The notes under the pieces: generated by a model
The model's database searches: none
What the model saw: the letters and a program-made list of their open reading frames with translations, nothing else
What the model was told of the DNA's origin: nothing
Program-made: the position numbers and the translations under genes
Shown: piece by piece, positions 1 through 7,092 of the stretch
How positions within the stretch are numbered: the stretch's first letter is position 1
Layout of the letters: each line of letters starts with the position of its first letter
Source of the DNA: Dermabacter vaginalis
Lineage (GTDB): Bacteria; Actinomycetota; Actinomycetes; Actinomycetales; Dermabacteraceae
NCBI RefSeq assembly: GCF_001678905.1
Contig: NZ_CP012117.1
Coordinates: forward strand, 2,170,001 to 2,234,000
DNA: 64,000 nucleotides
Reading direction: 5' to 3'

Positions 1-92
1 CGCCTCAGCAGGGTTTCCAGGGGCACTCGTTCAGCGAACCTGGCAATCAGGGTCCTCAGGACAACCCCGGCCAGACCTTCGGTAAGCAGTAA
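1..92 (+). CDS. C-terminal end of an unidentified protein (partial)
   Basis: The reading frame that starts at base 3 stays open to a TAA at 90-92 and encodes about 29 residues rich in Gln, Gly, Pro and Asn (PQQGFQGHSF...TFGKQ). The gene begins outside the window. A perfect 13-bp hairpin follows 28 bases after the stop, which supports this frame as a real gene end. The tail is low-complexity and hydrophilic, so function cannot be inferred. A second frame ending at the TAA at 83-85 is also open but shows a less natural composition. Confidence 0.5.
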   Translation, partial: PQQGFQGHSFSEPGNQGPQDNPGQTFGKQ

Positions 93-120
93 CCCCACCG
101 CGCCCTGAGAGCATCACAAC

Positions 121-152
121 CGAGGGCCCGTGACTAGACTCACGGGCCCTCG
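121..152 (+). terminator. hairpin terminator after the partial upstream gene
   Basis: A perfect 13-bp inverted repeat (121-133 with 140-152, six-base loop) lies just after the upstream stop codon and before the tRNA. No T-run follows, as is common for actinobacterial terminators. Confidence 0.6.
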
Positions 153-215
153 GCTCGCACTTCGGGACGTACCGGAGTAAAGTAATACAGGTCAGTTCGA
201 GAGAACAGACAAAAA

Positions 216-288
216 GCGCCCGTAGCTTAACGGATAGAGCATCTGACTACGGATCAGAAGGTTGGGGGTTCGAATCCCTCCGGGCGCG
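216..288 (+). tRNA. tRNA-Arg (anticodon ACG)
   Basis: The 73-nt cloverleaf has a 7-bp acceptor stem (GCGCCCG with CGGGCGC, discriminator G), an anticodon loop CTACGGA giving anticodon ACG, and a T-arm with GGTTCGAATCC. The 3' CCA is not encoded. A strong terminator follows at 301-325. Confidence 0.95.
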
Positions 289-300
289 CCAGCAACTAGG

Positions 301-325
301 CCCTCCACTTCGGTGGAGGGTTTTT
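301..325 (+). terminator. intrinsic terminator of the tRNA-Arg gene
   Basis: An 8-bp perfect stem with a TTCG tetraloop (301-308 with 313-320) is followed by five T residues, a classic Rho-independent signal 12 bases after the tRNA. Confidence 0.85.
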
Positions 326-432
326 GCGTTCTCCACCGTTCATGGAGAGTGTGCCCCATGCGGAACGCCGCACCCCACCCGGCATGGGCGAGTGTGCGGC
401 GTTCTCTTCGACCTCGATGGCCTGGGCGAATG

Positions 433-2136
433 TCAGGAGACGATCTTGCCGGGGTTGAGGTTCTTGCCCGGGTCCTGAGTCTCGTAGAGGTCACGCATCA
501 TCTTGACGCCGAGCGGGCCCACCTCTTCCTCAATCCAGGGCTGGTGCTCGGTTCCGACCGCGTGGTGGTGCGAGAGGGTGCCGGCGTGCTTCTGGAACTC
601 ACTTTGCACCGCATGCTTGATCGCCGTGTACTGCTCGAGCATGACCTCGTTGTTCGCGTAAGGAACGGCGAACGTGAAGTACAGGCATGCACCCTGGTGA
701 TAGCTGTGGCTCATGTGGCAGAAGAAGAAGCCGGGAATCCCGAGCTCCTCGAGCTTCGCGTAGAACGTGTCGTACACCTTCGAGTGCATCTCGTTGATCC
801 GTGCCCACGTGGTGCCCGTATCGGAAACGTCGCCGAACACGTTGAGGCCAAGAAGGAAGTCACGAAGGTAGGGAGTATCGAACTTCTTCTGGTCATAGAT
901 CGCCCCGGGCCCCGCACCGAGAGTAATGCCGCCGGCCTTCTTGACGATCTTCTTCACTGCGGCCTGCTCGCGGCTGATCTGGGCTTTCGACCCCTCGAAG
1001 CACACGTAGCTCATGCACATCTCGTTCTCGGTGTCCCAGCCCTTCTTGCGCAGGTACGCGAAAAGGGTGTCCTGGACCTTACGGGTGATCTCGCCCTTTT
1101 TATCCTTGGGCTCCTTGAGCATCGAGAGGCTAAAGGCGGTCTCGGGGCCGTCGCTCAGGCGCGTGAACACGGGGTGGACTTCGCTACGGGCAATGGCGTG
1201 CATGGCGCGGATGCCGGATTCCCAGTCGGGGAACATGTACGCGATGACGACGCGGTTTTCTGCCATGCGGTGCACGCGCACGGTGCATTCCGTGATGACG
1301 CCGAGGCGGCCTTCGGAGCCGAGGATCATTTCGTGAATGCTCGAGCCGGAGTCGCGGCCGGGAATCGGCTTGGTCTCGACGATCCCGTCGGGGCGCACGA
1401 CCTTGAGTCCTCGCACGATGTCCTCGATGTCGCCGTAGCGATCGGACTGCATGCCGGTCGAGCGGGTCGCAGCCCAGCCACCGAGCGTTGAGTACGTGAA
1501 CGAGTCGGGGAAGTGCCCCATCGTCCATCCGAGCTCGTTGAGCTGCTCTTCGAGGTCCGGGCCGTACACGCCGGCATCGACGCGTGCGAGGCCCGAGGTG
1601 TCGTCGATCGAGATGACCTCGCGCATGCGGCCGAGGTTGATCGTGATGATGGGGCGCTTCTCGTCAACGTTGGGGGTGACCGAGCCGGAGATTGAGGAGC
1701 CGCCGCCGTAGGGAATCGCCACGAGATCGTGCTCGACGATGTAGGCGAGGATTTGCTGGACCTCGTCGTCACTCTTCGGGTAGATCACGGCGTCGACGAT
1801 GCGGGCAAAATCCCCGGTGCGCGCGCGGAACAGGTCGATCACGGAGCGGCCGAAGGAGTGGACGACGCGGTACTCGTCATCATCGAGAAGGTTGTCCTCC
1901 CCCACAATGCCGGCGAGGGCGACGCGGTCCTCGGCACCGAGGCGGCTCGAGGGAACCTCATAGTCGCTCAGCTGCGGCTCCGGCGCCGGCGTGAGCTTCT
2001 CGAGATCCATGCCGATCTTGGACTTGGCGAAGCCGGGGAAAGCGGGCTTGTTGTCCCAGCGGAAGGTGATGTCGTCAAGACCCCACCCCCACCACTTGTG
2101 TCGCTTAACCTCGCGTGCCGAAATAGGGCTGTTCAT
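433..2136 (-). CDS. FAD-binding oxidase, alkylglycerone-phosphate synthase-like
   Basis: This 567-residue protein has the PCMH-type FAD domain (YGGGSSISGSVTP near residue 140) and the linked-oxidase C-terminal domain. Near residue 525 it carries the triple-His signature (SHHHAVG), which is typical of alkyl-dihydroxyacetonephosphate synthases, the enzymes that replace the acyl chain of acyl-DHAP with a fatty alcohol to form the ether bond. The N-terminus (KWWGWGLDD) also matches bacterial AGPS-like proteins. Its ATG overlaps the TGA of the upstream acyltransferase (ATGA), so the three minus-strand genes are translationally coupled. Neighbours that could supply fatty alcohol, reduce the ketone and acylate sn-2 support an ether-lipid role. 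Family members in actinobacteria are often labelled only as FAD-binding oxidase, so substrate remains inferred. Confidence 0.85.
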   Translation of the reverse strand: MNSPISAREVKRHKWWGWGLDDITFRWDNKPAFPGFAKSKIGMDLEKLTPAPEPQLSDYEVPSSRLGAEDRVALAGIVGEDNLLDDDEYRVVHSFGRSVIDLFRARTGDFARIVDAVIYPKSDDEVQQILAYIVEHDLVAIPYGGGSSISGSVTPNVDEKRPIITINLGRMREVISIDDTSGLARVDAGVYGPDLEEQLNELGWTMGHFPDSFTYSTLGGWAATRSTGMQSDRYGDIEDIVRGLKVVRPDGIVETKPIPGRDSGSSIHEMILGSEGRLGVITECTVRVHRMAENRVVIAYMFPDWESGIRAMHAIARSEVHPVFTRLSDGPETAFSLSMLKEPKDKKGEITRKVQDTLFAYLRKKGWDTENEMCMSYVCFEGSKAQISREQAAVKKIVKKAGGITLGAGPGAIYDQKKFDTPYLRDFLLGLNVFGDVSDTGTTWARINEMHSKVYDTFYAKLEELGIPGFFFCHMSHSYHQGACLYFTFAVPYANNEVMLEQYTAIKHAVQSEFQKHAGTLSHHHAVGTEHQPWIEEEVGPLGVKMMRDLYETQDPGKNLNPGKIVS

Positions 2137-2843
2137 GACGCTTGCTCCTCGGGTGGTTGGGTTCCCATGATGGCTAGGTAATTCTGGGTTTTGAGAGTTC
2201 CGACGGCTTCCTGAATCCGCGCGTTGAAACTGAGGGCGCTTTCGCCCTCCTCCGCGCGCATGGGCGCACCGAACACCACACCGACGGGAGGCTTGCCCGG
2301 TTTGGGCCAGCTTCGACCTTTCGGCATCGCTTCGTGTGCGCCGATAAGCGCGGCGGGAATGACAGGGATGTTTTCAGTGATGGCAAGGGAAGCCGCGCCG
2401 GGTTTGAACTCGGCCATCTTCCCGGTTTTTGAACGCGTGCCTTCGGGGAAAACGAGCACGGGGACGCCCGCGGTGAGCAGTGTTCGCGTGATGCCCGAGT
2501 GCTTGCGGGAGCCGTCGCGGTCGATGGGGAATGCGTTGAAGAGCGCTCGCACGAAGATGCGGCGGTACCAAATGTCAAAGAAGTACTCTCGCGCGACGCC
2601 CGTGGAGAGGTATTTTCCCTGGGTAAAGGGGAGACCTTGAGCAAGCATGGGTGCATCGAGGTGGCTCGAGTGGTTGGCGACGAGCAGGAATGCGCCGCGC
2701 ACCTTTTTCACCTTGGGGTTGACGATGATCTTTTGCGTGACGGCGCTTTTCACGACGCCCTTGAAGCCGATTCGCACGAGCAGCGCGCGAAGGTAGGCGC
2801 GCCAGGGCGAACGATAGAGGGAAGGGTCGTGATACTTGCTCAC
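2133..2843 (-). CDS. 1-acylglycerol-3-phosphate acyltransferase family protein (PlsC-like)
   Basis: The 236-residue protein has the two hallmark acyltransferase motifs: the catalytic HX4D block in NHSSHLD (about residue 58) and the phosphate-binding FPEGTRSKTG (about residue 133). Members transfer a fatty acyl group from acyl-CoA or acyl-ACP to a lysophosphatidate-type acceptor at the membrane. It uses a GTG start whose G overlaps the stop of the upstream SDR gene, and its own stop overlaps the start of the AGPS-like gene. In this context it could acylate either DHAP or the sn-2 position of 1-alkyl-glycerol-3-phosphate; the sequence alone cannot decide. Confidence 0.88.
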   Translation of the reverse strand: MSKYHDPSLYRSPWRAYLRALLVRIGFKGVVKSAVTQKIIVNPKVKKVRGAFLLVANHSSHLDAPMLAQGLPFTQGKYLSTGVAREYFFDIWYRRIFVRALFNAFPIDRDGSRKHSGITRTLLTAGVPVLVFPEGTRSKTGKMAEFKPGAASLAITENIPVIPAALIGAHEAMPKGRSWPKPGKPPVGVVFGAPMRAEEGESALSFNARIQEAVGTLKTQNYLAIMGTQPPEEQAS

Positions 2844-3658
2844 TTGGTTCCCTTCTTGGGGGCTTTCGACAGTGGTTTTTCTTTATCGCGCCGCTTCGTA
2901 AACCATGCCGCAATCGAATGCATGATGTTCCGGGGAGCGGTGCGGGCGAGGAAAGCGAGCACCTTGAAACGCTTTGAGGGCACGGAGATGAGCTTTCCGC
3001 GTGCGACATCATCGAGGCATTCTTTGACGAGGCGCTCGGGAGAAAGCCACAGGAAATCCGGGATCGACGAGCCGGAGATGCCGGCGCGCTCGTGGAATTC
3101 GGTGCGCACCCAGCCCGGCTGGAGCGAGGTCACGTGCACGCCGCTTCCCGCGAGACGAACCGCGAGGGCTTCGGTATAGGTGTTGCCCCACGATTTGATC
3201 GCCGAATAATTGTTCTGCGGGAGATACCCGGAAACGGAGTTCACGTTGATGATCCACCCCTTGCCGCGCCGAGCCATCGCGCGACCGGCCGCATTCGAGA
3301 GGTGAAGCACGGCCTTGATCATGACCTCGATCCCCGAGTCATGAAGCGAGAGGTCATCGCCGAGAATGTCGCTGCGCACACTGAAGCCCGCGTTGTTGAC
3401 GAGGATGTCAACGGCGGGGTGTTCGATGCTTTCTTGCGTAAGACGCGCTGCGACGCGGTCCCGCTCAGCTTCCACTTCGAGGTCGCACACCATTTCTTCG
3501 ACATCGATGCCGTAGCGGGTGCGGAGGTCTTGAGCGAAACGCGAGAGGCGATCGGCATTGCGAGCAACCAGCACGAGGTCGACACGCCGCTTAGCGAATT
3601 CGCGCGCGAAAGCGGCCCCGATACCAGAGGTGCCGCCGGTGATGAGGGCCCTATGCAT
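2840..3658 (-). CDS. short-chain dehydrogenase/reductase, candidate alkyl/acyl-DHAP reductase
   Basis: This is a classical SDR of 272 residues with the NAD(P)-binding TGGTSGIG at the N-terminus, NNAG near residue 88 and the catalytic YSAIK near residue 152. The C-terminal part (residues 235-272) is basic and partly hydrophobic, as in membrane-associated lipid SDRs. It is the first gene of a three-gene coupled operon with PlsC-like and AGPS-like enzymes, which suggests it reduces the 2-keto group of alkyl- or acyl-DHAP. That assignment is inferred from context; the SDR fold alone is compatible with many substrates. Start is the ATG with AGGGG just upstream. Confidence 0.85.
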   Translation of the reverse strand: MHRALITGGTSGIGAAFAREFAKRRVDLVLVARNADRLSRFAQDLRTRYGIDVEEMVCDLEVEAERDRVAARLTQESIEHPAVDILVNNAGFSVRSDILGDDLSLHDSGIEVMIKAVLHLSNAAGRAMARRGKGWIINVNSVSGYLPQNNYSAIKSWGNTYTEALAVRLAGSGVHVTSLQPGWVRTEFHERAGISGSSIPDFLWLSPERLVKECLDDVARGKLISVPSKRFKVLAFLARTAPRNIMHSIAAWFTKRRDKEKPLSKAPKKGTK

Positions 3659-3741
3659 GGCCCCTACGATACACTAGGCCCGCGCGCCCACGAGCGCGCC
3701 CCAATACTTTCACCATTGCTCGATCGCGAGGATTTATCCGC

Positions 3742-6000
3742 ATGTCTGTGCCCTCTACCAGCGCAAATACTCAGTATCGCGAAGTTCTTCTTACCGGGGC
3801 CACAGGCTTTCTAGGCCAGGCTGTTCTTCAAGCTTTCCTCGAGCATTTCCCCGAGGTTCGCGTGACGGCGGTTGTGCGCCCGAAGGGGACGCTCACGGGG
3901 AAGAAGCGTCTTGCCACCTTGCTGCGCAAGCCTTCGTTCACCTCGTGGAGTGATCGCGTAGGCGAGGACGCCGTGCGCAAAGCCTTCGAGGAACGCACCG
4001 ACGTCATCGAGGGCGACCTGACGAATCTTCCCCCGCTCGAGCGCACTTTCGATGTCGTTGTGCACTCGGCGAGCTCGGTGAGCTTCGACCCGCCCATTAA
4101 CGAAGCCTTCGCCACGAATGTGGGGGGAGCCAAGAACCTCTACGAGGCACTCCTCGAGTCGCAAAAGACCCTCCCGGGCGGCCAGGATCCCCACGTCATT
4201 CACGTGTCCACTTCGTACGTGAGCGGTCTCGCCAAGGGCCTGTGCCGCGAGGGCCGTCTCACGCACGATGTGAGCTGGCGCGAAGAGTACGACGCCGCGT
4301 TCGCCGCGGCTCGAGAGGTCGATGCGCTCTCGCGCACGCCAGAACAAATCAGGAAGAACCTGCGCCTCGCCGAGCTGAAGAGCGGCAAGATGGGCCCGAA
4401 GGCAATCGCCTCGGTCGCGGAGGATGCCCGCCGCGCGTGGGTGCGCGCCCGCCTGCAGGATTACGGACTCCAGCGCGCGAATTCGCTTGGCTGGACCGAC
4501 ATTTACACGTTCACGAAGGCCATGGCCGAGCGCGTCGGCGAGGAAATGTGGGCCGATTCCGGCCACCGCCTGAGCTTCGTGCGCCCCGCGATCATCGAAT
4601 CCGCTGTCTCTCACCCCTTCCCTGGCTGGATCGACGGGTACAAGGTCGCCGACCCGCTCATCATGGCCTACGGCAAGGGCCGGCTCTCGGAGTTCCCGGG
4701 CCTGCCCGATTCGATTCTCGACATCATCCCCGTCGACCACATCGTTGGCGTGATCCTCGCCCTCGCAACTCAGAACGTTGAGCGCACGGGTGATGAGGCG
4801 TACTACCAGGTTGCCTCGGGTAACTCGAACCCGCTCCCCCTTCACGAGATGGTGAGTATCGTCCACGACTACTTCGTGGAGAATCCTCTGACGGACGACA
4901 AGGGCGAGCCGATCGCGGTTCCTATGTGGACCTTCCCCTCCGTTGATTTGGTAGAGGCGAAGTTCTGGGCAACCAATAAAGCAGTCAAGGCAGCCGAGGT
5001 TGCCGTCGGACGCCTCCCCGGCACTCGCACTACCCGCGCCTGGGCTGGCAAGCTCCACAAGAACTCCGCGGGCCTCGACACCCTCAAGAAATTCATGGGG
5101 CTCTACAAGGCGTACACGAAGACCGAAATGGTCTTTGACGATGCGAACACGCGCGCGCTTCGCGCCTCGCTCCCGAAGGAGTTCCTCGAGAAGTACGACT
5201 TCGACATCACGGATCTCGACTGGCGCTCCTATTTCCGCGATCACCACCTGCCCGCGGTCACCGAACTCACGAACGCCTACTCACGCCAGAAGGCGGCCCG
5301 CAAGGCTCGAGCCGAACGCAAGCCGAGTGAGCTGACAGCCTCGAGCGACGCTCTTGCCGTGTTTGACCTCGACGGCACGGTGATCGCGCAGAACATTGTG
5401 CAGCAGTACCTCGCGATCGTGAAGGAAACGCGTTCAAGCGCCGGTGGCGCAAAGGAAGTCGTCAAGCTCGCGGGGGCGCTCCCCCAGTACCTGCGCAATG
5501 AGCAACACTCGCGCTCGGAGTTCATTCGAAGCGTCATGCGCCGTTACAAGGGCTTCAGTGTCGCGGAGCTCAAGGAAGTTCTTGCGGGTGAGCTCGGCGA
5601 GAAGGTGCGGGGCCAAATCAGGGCTCAGGCGCTCGAGCGCCTCGAGGAGCACCGGGCTGCTGGTCACCGCACAATCCTCATTACGGGGGCCCTCGACATT
5701 CTCGTGGAGCCGCTCGCAGATCTCTTCGACGAAGTCGTCGCGACCCACATGCACGAAGAAAACGGCGTGCTCACGGGCTACCTTGCTACTCCCCCGGTCG
5801 TGGGAGAAGCCCGCGCGAATTGGCTCAAGAAGTACGCGCACAACGGGAACTTCGATCTCGCCCATTCTTACGGCTATGGCGATTCGCATGCCGACGCCGC
5901 CTGGCTCGCAGTGCTCGGACACCCCACGGCGATCTCCCCTGACCTCGGCCTTTACGCCGAGGCAAAGAAGAATCGCTGGTCAATTCTCGAGTGGAAATAG
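3742..6000 (+). CDS. fatty acyl reductase-like extended SDR fused to HAD-IB phosphatase
   Basis: This 752-residue two-domain protein is divergent from the AGPS operon. Residues 1-520 form an extended SDR of the thioester-reductase/male-sterility type (TGATGFLG near residue 13, YTFTKAMAE near residue 255), the fold of fatty acyl-CoA reductases that make fatty alcohols. Residues 535-752 form a HAD-IB hydrolase with motif I FDLDGT, a Thr in motif II (ITGALDI) and motif IV GDSHAD, as in SerB-like phosphatases. SDR-HAD fusions of this kind are known in actinobacteria. The reductase would provide the fatty alcohol that the AGPS-like enzyme needs; the phosphatase substrate is unknown (a phospholipid intermediate is possible). 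Confidence 0.85.
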   Translation: MSVPSTSANTQYREVLLTGATGFLGQAVLQAFLEHFPEVRVTAVVRPKGTLTGKKRLATLLRKPSFTSWSDRVGEDAVRKAFEERTDVIEGDLTNLPPLERTFDVVVHSASSVSFDPPINEAFATNVGGAKNLYEALLESQKTLPGGQDPHVIHVSTSYVSGLAKGLCREGRLTHDVSWREEYDAAFAAAREVDALSRTPEQIRKNLRLAELKSGKMGPKAIASVAEDARRAWVRARLQDYGLQRANSLGWTDIYTFTKAMAERVGEEMWADSGHRLSFVRPAIIESAVSHPFPGWIDGYKVADPLIMAYGKGRLSEFPGLPDSILDIIPVDHIVGVILALATQNVERTGDEAYYQVASGNSNPLPLHEMVSIVHDYFVENPLTDDKGEPIAVPMWTFPSVDLVEAKFWATNKAVKAAEVAVGRLPGTRTTRAWAGKLHKNSAGLDTLKKFMGLYKAYTKTEMVFDDANTRALRASLPKEFLEKYDFDITDLDWRSYFRDHHLPAVTELTNAYSRQKAARKARAERKPSELTASSDALAVFDLDGTVIAQNIVQQYLAIVKETRSSAGGAKEVVKLAGALPQYLRNEQHSRSEFIRSVMRRYKGFSVAELKEVLAGELGEKVRGQIRAQALERLEEHRAAGHRTILITGALDILVEPLADLFDEVVATHMHEENGVLTGYLATPPVVGEARANWLKKYAHNGNFDLAHSYGYGDSHADAAWLAVLGHPTAISPDLGLYAEAKKNRWSILEWK

Positions 6001-6101
6001 ACGCTGATTTCCACTAATGACCGGGCGAGGGCGTAGGCTAGGGACACGGCGCACAGTGCGCTACTGCTCCCTTTATCCCTTACTCCTAAAGGAGACGTCC
6101 C

Positions 6102-7007
6102 ATGGACGACCTCGCAAACAAGATTAATATCCCGCCTGCGCCGGCCATGGCGAAGGCTGTCGAAGATGGCATGTACGCGAAGGCCACGATGCCGGCATGG
6201 AAGATTTTCTGGCTCGGCCTCACCGGCGGTGCCTACATCGCCTTCGGCTTCATCATGTTCGTGACCACCCAGCAGGGTGCTCCCGGCGAATGGCCGCTCG
6301 GCATCACAAAGATGATCGGTGGCGCGCTCTTCGCGACCGGCCTCATCATGGTCATCAACTCCGGTTCTGACCTCTTCACGGGCACAACCCTCAACGTCAT
6401 GCCGTTCCTGTCGAAGCGCATCACGGCCGGCCAGCTGTTCCGCCACTGGGGCCTCTCCTACGTCGCAAACTTCATCGGTTCGGTGACGATCGCAATCCTC
6501 GTGTTCCTCGCGAACACCCCTGCCACGAACAAGAGCGCGTGGGGCCTCATCATCCTCAACGTCACGAAGGGCAAGCTTTCGCTCGACTGGGGCAACGCTT
6601 TCGTGCTCGGTATTCTCTGTAACTTCCTCGTGTGTATGGCCGTGTGGCTGACCTTCGCGGGCCGTTCGTTCCTCGACAAGGGCCTCGCCATCGTCGTACC
6701 GCTCGTGATCTTCGTGTCCACCGGCTTCGAGCACTCGGTCGCGAACATGTTCATGCTTCCCATGGGCTGGCTCATCAAGACCTTCGGCGCGGATGCCTTC
6801 TGGGCTGGTGAAGCCGTCACGAACGCTGGCGTCACTGCCGCGGACTTCGACATGATCAGCTGGGACAAGATCATCCTCGGCAACCTCCTCCCCGTGACCC
6901 TCGGCAACATCATCGGTGGCGCCCTGTGCGTGGGCTGCTACTTCTGGGTGGCCTACCGCAAGGATGCCATCAAGGCCGAGCGCGCAGCCGCTGTCGCCGC
7001 TAAGTAA
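6102..7007 (+). CDS. formate/nitrite transporter family protein (FNT)
   Basis: The 301-residue protein has the FNT layout of six membrane helices with small-residue-rich half-helices (GGAYIAFGF near residue 45, GGALFATGL near residue 75). FNT proteins are pentameric channels for small monovalent anions such as formate, nitrite or hydrosulfide. AAGGAG lies nine bases before the ATG. No formate or nitrite enzyme gene is adjacent, so substrate is open. It is convergent with ppc, and a shared hairpin terminator lies between them. Confidence 0.9.
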   Translation: MDDLANKINIPPAPAMAKAVEDGMYAKATMPAWKIFWLGLTGGAYIAFGFIMFVTTQQGAPGEWPLGITKMIGGALFATGLIMVINSGSDLFTGTTLNVMPFLSKRITAGQLFRHWGLSYVANFIGSVTIAILVFLANTPATNKSAWGLIILNVTKGKLSLDWGNAFVLGILCNFLVCMAVWLTFAGRSFLDKGLAIVVPLVIFVSTGFEHSVANMFMLPMGWLIKTFGADAFWAGEAVTNAGVTAADFDMISWDKIILGNLLPVTLGNIIGGALCVGCYFWVAYRKDAIKAERAAAVAAK

Positions 7008-7033
7008 CGGCGCACCTTCCTCGCCAACAGTCA

Positions 7034-7069
7034 AAGGCCCGGCTCCCTCACATCGAGGGGCCGGGCCTT
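7034..7069. terminator. bidirectional terminator between FNT and ppc
   Basis: AAGGCCCGGC at 7034-7043 pairs with 7060-7069, and the inner CCCTC (7045-7049) pairs with GAGGG (7055-7059), leaving one bulged T. It sits between two convergent genes and can serve both. Confidence 0.8.
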
Positions 7070-7092
7070 CACGTTGACCGTGCTGCGGGGAA

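Noticed and set aside
3811-5247. Long antisense open frame (478 codons) inside the SDR-HAD fusion gene
   Set aside because: High GC strands keep shadow frames open; it has no domain pattern and the plus-strand gene has clear motifs.
5952-7034. Antisense open frame (360 codons) over the FNT gene
   Set aside because: Composition is acidic and repetitive, as expected for a shadow of a membrane gene; no ribosome site or family pattern.
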